Below, one piece after another: positions 23,476 through 32,387 of a DNA stretch of 64,000 bases (its first letter is position 1; every line of letters starts with the position of its first letter). The notes beneath the pieces were generated by a model. The model saw only the letters and a list, made by a program, of their open reading frames with translations. It searched no databases and was not told where the DNA came from. The position numbers and the translations under genes were made by a program. The DNA is from Streptomyces sp. CoH27 (GTDB lineage Bacteria; Actinomycetota; Actinomycetes; Streptomycetales; Streptomycetaceae): assembly GCF_020181035.1 (NCBI RefSeq), contig NZ_JAIQYY010000016.1, positions 141,008 to 205,007 of the forward strand, read 5' to 3'.

Positions 23476-24504
23476 TCAGCGCAGCTGAGGCAGCACCTCG
23501 GCGCCCAGCCGCCGGAGGTTCTCCTCGGTCGCGGCGAGATCGCCCGAGCCTTCCACGAGGAGGGCGAAACGGGAGATTCCGGTGCGCTCGGAGGTGGCCG
23601 CGAGCCGGTCGGCGGCCAGCCGCGGCGTGCCCACCGGGTGCAGCCCGCAGAGCAGCTCGGTGTAGGCGTGCGGATCGCGCATCGCGCGCACCCGGCCGTC
23701 GACCGTCACATGCGCTTCCAGGCCCTGCTTCAGCCAGCCCGGCATCGCCTTCAGCAGGGTCTCCACCGCGTCCGTGCGCCGGTCCGCGAGCTGGCACACC
23801 CCGGCCGAGACATGGGCGGCGTCCACGATCTCCTCGCCCGGCCGGCCCGCCGCGAGGGCGTAGCGCCGCCACATGGCGACCATCTCGGCCTTCTCCTCGT
23901 CCCCGACGTGCATGCCGAGCAGCATCGGCAGCCCGCGCTCGGCGGCCAGCCGTACGCTCGCCGGGGAGGTGCAGGCGACGACGACCTCGGGCCCGGGCGT
24001 CTCCGTCAGACCGTCCGCGGGGCGGGGTACGACCGGCACCTCGCGAAACCGGAACCGCTCCCCGTCGGCCCCCACGCGGGGCTCCCGGAGCCAGCGCAGC
24101 AGCAGATCGAGTGACTCCGGGAAACCGTGTTCGTACGCCTGGAGTCCCGCGCCGAACACCTCCAGATCCACCCAGGGCCCACCGCGGCCCACGCCCAGCG
24201 TGAACCGGCCGCCGCTCGTCAGATGCAGCAGCGCGGCCTGCTCGCCGAGGGCCACCGGGTGCGCGGTGGGCAGTACGCTGACTGCCGTACCGACGCGGAC
24301 ACGTTGGGTACGGCCGAGCAGATACGCGGCCAGCGTGACCGCGGACGGGCACGTGCCGTACGGCACGAAGTGGTGCTCGGCCAGCCAGACCGCGTCCAGC
24401 CCGGCCTCCTCGGCGACCTCCGCGGAGCGGACCGCCCGGTGCAGGGCTTCTCCCGGACCCTGGCCCGGGAACTGGGCGCCCAGCACAAAGCTTCCTACGT
24501 ACAT
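23476..24504 (-). CDS. LLM-class flavin-dependent oxidoreductase
   Basis: 342 residues, a luciferase-like TIM-barrel monooxygenase. Typical features are AEEAGLDAVWLAEHHFVPYG near the N terminus, LGRTQRVRVGTAVSVLP, and the FMN/phosphate region GRFTLGVGRGGP. The substrate is unknown. The ATG at 24504 gives the canonical short N terminus (MYVGSFVLGAQFPG) and is preceded by GCAGGAAA. It is divergent from the zinc-binding protein gene, with 222 bases between them. Confidence 0.92.
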   Translation of the reverse strand: MYVGSFVLGAQFPGQGPGEALHRAVRSAEVAEEAGLDAVWLAEHHFVPYGTCPSAVTLAAYLLGRTQRVRVGTAVSVLPTAHPVALGEQAALLHLTSGGRFTLGVGRGGPWVDLEVFGAGLQAYEHGFPESLDLLLRWLREPRVGADGERFRFREVPVVPRPADGLTETPGPEVVVACTSPASVRLAAERGLPMLLGMHVGDEEKAEMVAMWRRYALAAGRPGEEIVDAAHVSAGVCQLADRRTDAVETLLKAMPGWLKQGLEAHVTVDGRVRAMRDPHAYTELLCGLHPVGTPRLAADRLAATSERTGISRFALLVEGSGDLAATEENLRRLGAEVLPQLR

Positions 24505-24726
24505 CGCATTTCCTGCTTCCTTGGCTCCGGCTCGGAGCTCCCCCACTCGGCATAACCGTCTGACACGTGCCCAGGACACGGCCTGGCGGAGAGATTTGCG
24601 GATTGTCTTCAGAATGAAGGGCCCCGGAGGGGGACTTGGGCGAGTTTGTGCCCTTCGCGTACCCCGCCTTGCGGCGCGTACGCTGGACGAAGCCCGTGTT
24701 TCCTGTATAGCCCCGAGAGGTGTCCC

Positions 24727-25059
24727 GTGTCCCCGCGTCGCAACCGACCGAAGGCAGCCGGATCGTCGGGCCGGAGCGCCGAGGACGACAGCGCCGGCCG
24801 GTACGGCGGCTGGCAGTCGTCCGAGAGCTGGCAGGGCGAGGACTGGAGCGTGCGCCATGTCGCCGGGGCGAGCGCGCAGGGCAAGACCTACCGCTGCCCC
24901 GGCTGCGACCAGCTGATCCCCTCCGGCGTCCCGCACGTGGTGGCCTGGCCGGAACATGCGGGCGTCGACGACCGCCGCCACTGGCACAAGGCCTGCTGGA
25001 ACGCGAAGGACCGCCGCACCACGAGGGCGCAGCGGTCCAGGAACGGGCCGAGGTTCTAG
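24727..25059 (+). CDS. Small zinc-ribbon-like protein
   Basis: 110 residues. A basic, disordered N terminus (VSPRRNRPKAAGSSGRS) precedes CPGCDQLIPSGVPHVVAWPE and HWHKACW, a Cys2-His-Cys-type metal site. Orthologues are often labelled ATP/GTP-binding, but no P-loop is present here. The GTG at 24727 follows CGAGAGG. Role unknown; possibly nucleic-acid binding given its basic ends. Confidence 0.82.
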   Translation: MSPRRNRPKAAGSSGRSAEDDSAGRYGGWQSSESWQGEDWSVRHVAGASAQGKTYRCPGCDQLIPSGVPHVVAWPEHAGVDDRRHWHKACWNAKDRRTTRAQRSRNGPRF

Positions 25060-25141
25060 GCCAGCCCTTGTCTGTCGGTCCGGTCGGTCGTCGAGACAGT
25101 CCCGCACGAGCGACGGCGGATCAGGATCTTGACCGCGGCCG

Positions 25142-25864
25142 TCAGCGAGGCTTCACCTGCCGGTCGCCCTGCCAGGTCTCCGACGTGAGTGTGGCCGGCC
25201 CGCCGTTGGCCAGTCCCTTGTAGGTGACGGTACGGGCCGGGCCCAGCTCGCGGGCGAGCTGTTCCGAAAGGTCCCTCCCCTCGCGGAAGAGGCGCTGCCA
25301 TTCGTCGTCGTGCCTGTCCTCCTCCTGGTATGGAAGGTCCAGTTCCAACGTCTTGTCGATCTGCCGTACCCATGCCTTGAAGGCGGTGACGAGGTCGTCG
25401 GGGAGATGCAGGCCGGCGGCGGGGTCGTCGGGGGCGAAGTACCCGGACGCCTCGGCACGCAAGGGGTCCATCCCCGCTTCACCCTCCACGGTGATGTCGA
25501 GCGGGTGCGGCGGGTTGGCGTGAGTGTCGGCCGTCCAGTGGAACCGGTCGCAACCCCAGCAAACGAACTTCTCGTCCTGGTGCTGTTCGTCCCAGTAGCG
25601 CACCACCCAACGGGGGCCGAGAAACCTCGCCGCCCTCCGGGCGATCTCCAGTCCCCGCTTGACGTGCTTGCGCAACGCCGGCCGGGACGCGAAGCCGCCG
25701 TCGGCGAAGGACTGTGCCCACTCGGTCAGGGACCGGCCGGCTCCCGCGCGGATGAAGAGGTGTTCAGGGTTCCCGTCAGTCATGCCACATTCGCTCCCAC
25801 CCTTGACGTAGCCGTGTTCGAACCGGACGAGTCCCGTCGGCGACTTGGCATACGGGAACTCCAT
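25142..25864 (-). CDS. Hypothetical protein in toxin/immunity island
   Basis: 240 residues, no recognised family. It contains a CWGC motif (EKFVCWGCDRFHW) and an acidic C-terminal half (LPYQEEDRHDDEWQRLF). The ATG at 25864 lies 11 bases after the stop of the frameshifted repeat gene. A later ATG (MTDGNPEHLF) with a GGGAG upstream is an alternative start. Its place behind a polymorphic-toxin operon suggests an orphan immunity or accessory protein, which is inference only. Confidence 0.65.
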   Translation of the reverse strand: MEFPYAKSPTGLVRFEHGYVKGGSECGMTDGNPEHLFIRAGAGRSLTEWAQSFADGGFASRPALRKHVKRGLEIARRAARFLGPRWVVRYWDEQHQDEKFVCWGCDRFHWTADTHANPPHPLDITVEGEAGMDPLRAEASGYFAPDDPAAGLHLPDDLVTAFKAWVRQIDKTLELDLPYQEEDRHDDEWQRLFREGRDLSEQLARELGPARTVTYKGLANGGPATLTSETWQGDRQVKPR

Positions 25865-25875
25865 GATCCAGCCGT

Positions 25876-26336
25876 TCAGCTCCGCCGGATCAGTTGCTCG
25901 GCCTGGAGGAGGTGGAACTCGCCGTATCCGAACCGCTGAGCGATGGCCTCGCACTGGGCGTACTGCTCCTCGGTGAGGGGCAGGGCCAGTTCCGTCAGAG
26001 CCCGCAGGAACAGGCGGAACCCCAGGTCGGGGTCTGCCCAGGTGACGGCCTGCTCCGTACGACCGCGAGCGGATATCCCAGCCGCTCGGCCAGGCCGAGG
26101 AACCGGTCGTAGCGTTCCTTCCCGATCTCCATGCGGGACGCCTTCAGCGCCTGCAGGAAAGGACGGAAGCCGAGATCGGCGTGGGCCTGGACGACGATCT
26201 GCTCCAGGCCGACGTCCAGGCCCGGAGCTGCGGCCTCCAGGCCGGCGGCGTGATCCTCGCTCTCCGCCACGACCGCCCGGCTCAACTCCGCGTCCCGCAG
26301 CGGGCGTACCGGCGGCGGGATACGCGTAAATAGCAT
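25876..26336 (-). pseudogene. Two-repeat helical protein, frameshifted
   Basis: The first frame (ATG at 26336) encodes DLGFRPFLQALKASRMEIGK and RFLGLAERLGYPLAV, then ends early. One base away in frame, near 26055-26070, a second frame continues with DLGFRLFLRALTELALPLTE and AIAQRFGYGEFHLLQAEQLI to a stop at 25876. The two halves are clearly copies of one repeat of about 45 residues, so a one-base loss broke the gene. Restored length would be about 153 residues. It could be an immunity-type protein; a sequencing error is the alternative to a true pseudogene. Confidence 0.75.
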
Positions 26337-26339
26337 GAA

Positions 26340-26372
26340 GAAACCCCGCCAGGTACTACCTGCCGGGGTTTC
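26340..26372 (-). terminator. Terminator after immunity-type gene
   Basis: The arms 26341-26355 (AAACCCCGCCAGGTA) and 26357-26372 (TACCTGCCGGGGTTT) pair over 15 positions with one mismatch and a minimal loop. It lies 20 bases past the stop at 26394 and just before the start of the next gene, so it separates the toxin/immunity operon from the following pair. Confidence 0.75.
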
Positions 26373-26393
26373 GACCTCATCGATCTGCCGAGA

Positions 26394-27077
26394 TCATTCC
26401 TGGCCCAGGGCAGCTCGCAGGTAGGTGATCAGATCACCGGTCGGCACTTCGACCCAGTCCGCCCCGGGTACCCCGGGGCGGATGACCTCATAACGCTCTG
26501 CGTCCGGCTCGTACACCAGGACCTGACGGCTCGCTCCGTCGAACAGATCCACACACAGGCGGACGGCACCGTGCGAGATCGTCGGGAACATATGCCGTAG
26601 TACCTCGTCTGCCTGGAGGCGACGCAGAAGGTTCCATTGCCTCCGGTGAAATTCGGTCGACAGAAGGTCGGCCCACTGCAAAGAAGTGGGCTCTCCCCTC
26701 TCGATCGCCCTGGCGAACTCATCGAGCTCCAGGAACGTGAATCTCGCTGCCAACTCGTCGAGCGGTACGCCTTCCCGCCATGCGACGACCGCCTCCACGA
26801 GCAACCCGAAGTCGTCCGTCGAGCCGATCTCCCAATTGAACCCGGGAACGTCCCAGAGGATCCCGGGAATATGAACACGCACCCGGAACAGTCGCTCCTC
26901 GGTCGCGGGAACGACTGACACGGTGCCCCTTGCCGTCTCGATACCGATAATTTCGTCGGTAGGCGAGGGAACTGGCCAGATTTCACCCATTCCCAGGTTC
27001 GCGGCCTTTTTCATCGCCGCTACAAGGCCGCCCGCAGCGGTCACGTCCGGGTACAGGTCTTTCCGGTGGGTATCCAC
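26394..27077 (-). CDS. Probable immunity protein of the polymorphic toxin
   Basis: 227 residues, acidic and soluble, no signal peptide, no family recognised (LRHMFPTISHGAVRLCVDLF, VYEPDAERYEVIRPG). It starts with GTG at 27077, ten bases after the toxin stop; the stop TGA merges into the sequence TGAGGAG, which is its ribosome-binding site. Coupling immediately 3' of a toxin gene is the normal place for the cognate immunity gene, so the role is inferred from context. Confidence 0.7.
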   Translation of the reverse strand: MDTHRKDLYPDVTAAGGLVAAMKKAANLGMGEIWPVPSPTDEIIGIETARGTVSVVPATEERLFRVRVHIPGILWDVPGFNWEIGSTDDFGLLVEAVVAWREGVPLDELAARFTFLELDEFARAIERGEPTSLQWADLLSTEFHRRQWNLLRRLQADEVLRHMFPTISHGAVRLCVDLFDGASRQVLVYEPDAERYEVIRPGVPGADWVEVPTGDLITYLRAALGQE

Positions 27078-27087
27078 GGTCGACTCC

Positions 27088-30000
27088 TCAGCAGTGACAG
27101 TAACCGATGACCGAACCCCTCACAGGGCTAAGGTCTCCCTTCAACACCGATAGATCCGGCATAGATGTCGGGGCATCCAGCACCATGGCTCCATCTGGAC
27201 CCGACGGGGAATAGAACTTGACCGATTCCCACGTGCGTTGACCATTGGCGAGGGCCCTCGCGATCATGGACATCTCGTAGTCCGTGGCACGTCCGGCCTC
27301 ACCGGCCGTCAGGCCACGCTGGGCAGCTTCTATGAAGGTTCCCTCGTTGGCCAGTCCCGTCATGTTGATGTGCAGCGTCACGCTCGGGTCTGCGATGGCC
27401 ATTTCCGCAATACGGGCGAAGTCCCTCGGGGACACGTTGGAGAAGGTGGTGAACTTGTTCTCGGGCAGTGCGGCCCACTCGTCGAGTTTCCCACCCCTCT
27501 GCCACCCCAACGCCACCTTGCAGTTGTGGACTAGGACCGGAGTGGCACCCGCCAGCACGAAGAACGTGTGCAGGTCGTCGACCGTGAGGTCGTAGACCCT
27601 GCGCGGAGTCAGGCCCGAGCGGTCGAGGAGGGCGGTCACCGCGTGGACGGAGCCGTCCGGGGTGCGCAGGCGGTCGCCGACGTGCAGATCGGAAACCAGC
27701 GTCCACCCTCGGTCCACCACGTAGAACCTGTGGCCGGTGGTGCTGGCCAGCCTCCCCCCGTCAGCAACGGTGATGTCCACCAGCCGCTTGGTGTCGTGCT
27801 TGAAGGTGTCGGTGACCTGCCGGGGCTGCAACTGGCCGGTGGCCGGATCCATGGCCTCGACTCGGTCCCCCACACCCACCTGGCTGATGGGCCGGTGTGA
27901 GCCGTCCGCCATGAGCACCTCGGTGGTGCCGGGGAAGCTGTTGGTCCGGCAGGCGGTCCGCAACTCCTCGGAGAGGTTCGCCGAGCGCTCGATACCTGCC
28001 AGCGCCCCTGCGTCGACGTCCAGCGTGCGCAGCGCCTTCAGTGCGTCGGCGACTCCGATGCCGGTACGCATGGAGGCGTCCACTGCCTTGACAGCGTCGG
28101 CGAGCGCGGCCAGAGGCTTCTCAAGTGGGACGAACATGGCAGCGGTCCAGGCGCACGCCGTCGCCGACCCGTGGAAGCACTTGATGGCGTCGCCGAGGAT
28201 CACGTCGTACAGGACGCTGCCGAGGGTGTCACCGAAGAGGTTCTGCCAGCCCAGGCGGGTGATTTGACCAGCGGTGAAGTGGTGCTCCCAGTCGACGTCC
28301 TCGGCCGTCACCGTTTTGCGGTCGAGCCACTGCCACGCCGCTTTCGGGCAGCCGGCAGCGGTGGCGAGGGCGGTGTCGTCGGCGCACAGGTAGAAGTCGA
28401 CGACCAGCTTGGCGTTGACCTTGTATGCAACGTCGCAGCCTTGGAGAGTGAGCGCGCAGTTCTTGGTCTGCTTCCCGGAGAGAATCTCCGACTTCACTTC
28501 GTCGATGACGTAGAAGACGCCGCCGGTGCCAGTACCGGCACCCGTGGAGACCTGCTTGTTGGCAGCCTCCTGTTCGGTGCGGTCGGCCGCGTCTTGGGCT
28601 TCCTTGGCGTACTTGGCGGCGTCCTTGGCGGCTTGTTCGGCCTCGGTTGCCGCCGCGTCGGCGCGGTCGGCGGCGGCGCGGGCGTCCTTGGCGTCCTGTT
28701 CGGCCTGGGCGGCTGCGCTGCGGGCGGCGGCGGCGTCGAGTGCGGCGGCGTCGGCTGAGGCGCGGGCGTCCTTGGCGTAGCCCTCGGCGTTGCCGGCGGC
28801 GGTGTCGGCGGCTGCTGCGTCGTCGGCGGCTTGTTTGTCGTAGTCGATGGTGCGGGCCAGGGATGCCGATGCGGCTGCTGCGGCCTTGGCGGCGTCGGCG
28901 GCGTAGCCGAGTGCCTCCTTGGAGTAGGTGCGGGCGTCGGCGGCGTACTGGGCGGCGTTGGCGGCGTGCTGGTAGGCCTCCTTGGCGTCGCCCTTGGCCT
29001 GGTCGGCGAGGTTCTTGGCCGCGTCCGCTTCCGCTTGGGCGTTCTTGGCGTGGGCGTCGGCGACGGCCTGCTGCTGGTCGGCGATGGACTTGGAGGCCTG
29101 TCCGGTCAGGACGACCAGGCCTGCGGCGGAGTCGGTGTCGGCGTACGCGGAGCCGAGCTGGATCGCGTCGTTGGCCGGATTGGCGACCTGCTCAGCTGCC
29201 TTGCCCGCGTCCACGGCGGCCTGGGCGGTGACGTGCGCGTAGCCCGCCGCCTTCGCCGAGGCTGCGAGTGCCTTGCCGGCCTCGGTGTTGGCCGCGTCGG
29301 CCTGGGACTTGGCGTCCTTGGCGTGCGCTTCGGCCTCGTCGGCGAGTTTGACGGCCGTCTTGGCTTCGGTGGCGGCGTCCTGGGAGGCCTTGATGGCGTC
29401 GGCTGCGGCGCTGGTGGCGGTCTTGACCGCCGCGTCCGCCTTCAGCTTGTCCGCCTGGGCTGCGTCGGCGTCGGAGCGGGCGCGTTTGGCGGCTGCTTCG
29501 GCACGGGTGGCGGCTGCGTCGGCGTCGGCTGCGGCCTGGGTGGCGGCGTCGGCGTCGGCGCGGGCGTTCTTCGCCGCGGTCTCGGCGTCGTCGGCGGCCT
29601 TGTCCGCGTCGTTGGCGGCGTTGCGGGCGGCGGTCGCGGCGTCCCCGGAGTCGACCTTGTCGGCGTAGGCGTCCTTGGCGTCGGCCTTGGCGCGGGCGGC
29701 GTCGGCCTTCTGCTCGGCGTCCCAGGCGTCGTCGCGTTTGGCCTTGGCCTTGTCGCGGGCGGTGTTGGCGTCGTCGCGTTTGCTCTCGGCGGTCTTCTCG
29801 GCGGCGTCGGCCTTGTCCTTGGCGTCCTTGGCCTTGGCCGCCTGGTCCTGGGCGGCGGTCTTGTCGGCCGCGGCCTCGGCCTGCTTGGCCGCCGCCGTCT
29901 CCTTCTCGGCCTTGGCGGTCTTCTCCTGGGCCTCGGCGTCGAGCCGCTTGGCGTGGGCGTCGGCGGCGGCCGCCTTCGCATCGCCCTCGGCCTTCAGAGC

Positions 30001-32016
30001 GACGGCGAGCTTGGACTCCGCGGTCTCCTTGTCCGCCTTGGCGTTGTCACGATGGACCTTCGCCGCATCCGCCGCGGCCTTGGCCTGCTCCTCGGCGGCC
30101 TTCGCGGCCTCCTTGCGGAACTCCGCCTTCGCCTGCGCCGCCTGGGCCAGCGCCCGCTGCGCGATGGTGGCGCTGTCACCGGCAGAGGCGCGGGTCGCGG
30201 CCTCGGCCGTCTCACCGGCCTTCTCCAGCGCCGTCAGCGCGGCCACCGCACCCCGGGTCACCTGCGCCTTCTGCTGGCCCACCAGCAGGCCACGACCCCG
30301 CGGCGCACCAGCCGCGTCCGCGATGCCGTACGCGGCCTGAAGCGCGGTGTCGGAGCTGGTCCCGGCCTTCTGCGCCGCCGCCAACTGGCCCTGGAGCACG
30401 GCGAGCTGCTTCTTCGCGCCCGCCTGCGCGGCTGAGACACCGGCAGTGGCCTTCGTGAATTGGGCCTTGTCCGGGTAGTCCAGCTTGCCGTCACCGTCAT
30501 GTCCCTGCGGGACGATACGGATCTTCTGCGCGTCGGTGCCGTTGCACGTGTACAGCTGGGTGTCGTTGCCGTTGGTGAACGTGTGCAGGTCCAGGCACTT
30601 GTTCGTGGCGGCGTTGCGCAGCTCACCGGCGGCGCGGACGTCGAACTGCCACTGCTGCGGCGCGCTGCCGTTGCACGTCCAGAGCTGGATCTTCGTGCCG
30701 TTGGCGTTGTTGCCGCCCGCGACGTCCAGGCACTTGCGCGCGTTGGTGTTGTAGAGGGAGTAGCCGCCGTCGTAGGAGCCCCACAGCTTCCACTCCTGGG
30801 CGGCGCTGTTGTTGCAGGTGTAGATCTGCACCGGGGTGCCGTTGGCCGTCCCGCTGCCCTGGACGTCCAGGCACTTGCCCTTGGCCGCCTCGACCCTCAT
30901 CACCAGCGAGGAGTCACCGATCCAGCCGATGCCGCCCGGGGACCAGTAGTCCTGCCAGCGGGTGAGGTGGTCGGCGACCCAGGAGTGCCCCAGCATGTCG
31001 CTGAGCGCCTTCGCGCCCTTGGCCAGGGCGTCGACGGCGGTCTTGTTCGCGTCCAGGATCTGGTTGCGCTGGGTGGCCTGGGAGGAGACCTCCTGCTGCC
31101 ACTCGCCGGCCGCGGTGGAGGTGACGTCCCCGAGTACGCTGTCGGGGTCCAGCGGGTCACGCCAACCGCACGCGGCGAAGCGGGACTTCACGTCCTCCAC
31201 CGCGATGCGGTACTCCGGCGTGCCCGGCTGCGGAGCGGTACGCGGGAAACCACCGGAGGACAGGAAGATCCGCGCGTCGTCCGCGCCCGCGTTCGTGGCC
31301 GGGCCGCCGTGCATCCACTGGAACGCGTTGTGCTCGGCCAGCGCCCGGTTCCACTCCTGCTGGGTTGTTCCGGTCGGGTCCGGGTCCTTGCCGTAGAGCG
31401 GGTTGCCGATGGTGTCGACGGCCTTCAGGGTCGCGTCGTCGGACTTGGGAGTGTCGTCCTGGTAGAAGTCGTAGTCGTTCATCCAGAACCGGTCGGCGAC
31501 CCACTTGCTCAGACCGGTCTGGTTGTAGAAGCTCTGCTCACCGTCGGGCGGCCAGTGGAACGCGGCGTCCGTGAACCCGCCAGGGGTCACCAGGCCGTCG
31601 AGAGGCTTCTTCCATCCCTCCCGCTGAGCAGCCAGATCGTCCATCTGCTTGCTCGCCGCGTCCCGGTCCTTCTGGTACGCGACGGCCAGCGGAGTCTTCT
31701 CCCAGTGGTCCCGGTTGGCCAGGACATGGAGTTTGTCGGCGGGCTGGTTGAGGCCGTCCTGCGCGGTCGCGGCCATCGACGGCCCGCCCAGTCGCAGTAC
31801 GTCGGCCATCAGGCACTGGTCCTGCCGCAACTGCTCGGCAGCCGTGTCCTGATACCAGGGGTAGGAATCGTCCACCGGCTTGGCGTGGGGCGGGGTCGAC
31901 CCCGGGCGCACCGCGAGCCCCGCCACAACGGCCAGCGCGGCCACGGAGGTTATGGCGGAGGTGAACTTCCCTGGTCTTCGTGATCCGCGCAGGCGGAACC
32001 AAGGCTTGGAGCGCAA
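27088..32016 (-). CDS. Exported polymorphic toxin: lectin, Ala-rich rod, Hint, novel toxin tip
   Basis: 1642 residues. A signal/anchor helix (about 18-40) precedes a 320-residue region of unknown fold. A ricin-type beta-trefoil follows (about 371-501, three Q-W style repeats such as GKCLDVQGSGTANGTPVQIY). Next come about 640 residues of Ala/Asp/Lys-rich helical repeats (510-1150), and a Hint domain (1356-1499) starting CRTNSFPGTTEVLMADG and ending VLVHNC. The last 143 residues are an unassigned toxin candidate (WESVKFYSPSGPDG). The start codon is TTG at 32016, supported by AAAGGGA upstream. Family logic: export, surface binding by the lectin, release of the tip by Hint autoproteolysis, neutralised in kin by the next gene. 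Confidence 0.88.
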   Translation of the reverse strand: MRSKPWFRLRGSRRPGKFTSAITSVAALAVVAGLAVRPGSTPPHAKPVDDSYPWYQDTAAEQLRQDQCLMADVLRLGGPSMAATAQDGLNQPADKLHVLANRDHWEKTPLAVAYQKDRDAASKQMDDLAAQREGWKKPLDGLVTPGGFTDAAFHWPPDGEQSFYNQTGLSKWVADRFWMNDYDFYQDDTPKSDDATLKAVDTIGNPLYGKDPDPTGTTQQEWNRALAEHNAFQWMHGGPATNAGADDARIFLSSGGFPRTAPQPGTPEYRIAVEDVKSRFAACGWRDPLDPDSVLGDVTSTAAGEWQQEVSSQATQRNQILDANKTAVDALAKGAKALSDMLGHSWVADHLTRWQDYWSPGGIGWIGDSSLVMRVEAAKGKCLDVQGSGTANGTPVQIYTCNNSAAQEWKLWGSYDGGYSLYNTNARKCLDVAGGNNANGTKIQLWTCNGSAPQQWQFDVRAAGELRNAATNKCLDLHTFTNGNDTQLYTCNGTDAQKIRIVPQGHDGDGKLDYPDKAQFTKATAGVSAAQAGAKKQLAVLQGQLAAAQKAGTSSDTALQAAYGIADAAGAPRGRGLLVGQQKAQVTRGAVAALTALEKAGETAEAATRASAGDSATIAQRALAQAAQAKAEFRKEAAKAAEEQAKAAADAAKVHRDNAKADKETAESKLAVALKAEGDAKAAAADAHAKRLDAEAQEKTAKAEKETAAAKQAEAAADKTAAQDQAAKAKDAKDKADAAEKTAESKRDDANTARDKAKAKRDDAWDAEQKADAARAKADAKDAYADKVDSGDAATAARNAANDADKAADDAETAAKNARADADAATQAAADADAAATRAEAAAKRARSDADAAQADKLKADAAVKTATSAAADAIKASQDAATEAKTAVKLADEAEAHAKDAKSQADAANTEAGKALAASAKAAGYAHVTAQAAVDAGKAAEQVANPANDAIQLGSAYADTDSAAGLVVLTGQASKSIADQQQAVADAHAKNAQAEADAAKNLADQAKGDAKEAYQHAANAAQYAADARTYSKEALGYAADAAKAAAAASASLARTIDYDKQAADDAAAADTAAGNAEGYAKDARASADAAALDAAAARSAAAQAEQDAKDARAAADRADAAATEAEQAAKDAAKYAKEAQDAADRTEQEAANKQVSTGAGTGTGGVFYVIDEVKSEILSGKQTKNCALTLQGCDVAYKVNAKLVVDFYLCADDTALATAAGCPKAAWQWLDRKTVTAEDVDWEHHFTAGQITRLGWQNLFGDTLGSVLYDVILGDAIKCFHGSATACAWTAAMFVPLEKPLAALADAVKAVDASMRTGIGVADALKALRTLDVDAGALAGIERSANLSEELRTACRTNSFPGTTEVLMADGSHRPISQVGVGDRVEAMDPATGQLQPRQVTDTFKHDTKRLVDITVADGGRLASTTGHRFYVVDRGWTLVSDLHVGDRLRTPDGSVHAVTALLDRSGLTPRRVYDLTVDDLHTFFVLAGATPVLVHNCKVALGWQRGGKLDEWAALPENKFTTFSNVSPRDFARIAEMAIADPSVTLHINMTGLANEGTFIEAAQRGLTAGEAGRATDYEMSMIARALANGQRTWESVKFYSPSGPDGAMVLDAPTSMPDLSVLKGDLSPVRGSVIGYCHC

Positions 32017-32387
32017 AAGAGCGTCCCTTTCTTCCTCAGGGGGTGCGCCGGGCGGAGGCCGACGGTCTGGGAGCAGAGAGCGCTCTTACTGGATGGCGCG
32101 TACGGACGGCCGGTACGACGGCATGGTGAAGCAACCCCTCCCCGTGAGCGACGGTGTTCCCCCGGTCGCTGAGTGATGTGCGTGCGCGCTCGGACGCGGA
32201 TTGGTCATGATCCGGTCATGCGCGGCTTTACCTTACGCATACACGGGTGGGCTCGTACAGAAGGTTATGGATTTTCTGTGCGCCTCCTGTGTGCAGGAGT
32301 GGGTCCGACGGTGAAACACGAAGGCCCCCCGTCGGCGTCATACGCCCGGGAGGCCCTCGGTCGGTCAAGCGGTCGGACTTGTCAGGC
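32017..32387. other. Intergenic region, toxin leader and ABC 3' side (371 bp)
   Basis: No gene is supported. It holds the leader of the toxin gene and the 3' side of the ABC permease gene. Two hairpins are visible: CTCCTG/CAGGAG (32284-32299) and AGGCCCCCC (32322-32330) with CGGGAGGCC (32347-32355). The second probably terminates the ABC operon. Confidence 0.5.

Noticed and set aside
28831..30435. Long plus-strand frames opposite the toxin rod
   Set aside because: They are mirrors of Ala/Asp/Lys repeats on the minus strand, Gly/Leu/Val-rich and without a ribosome-binding site.
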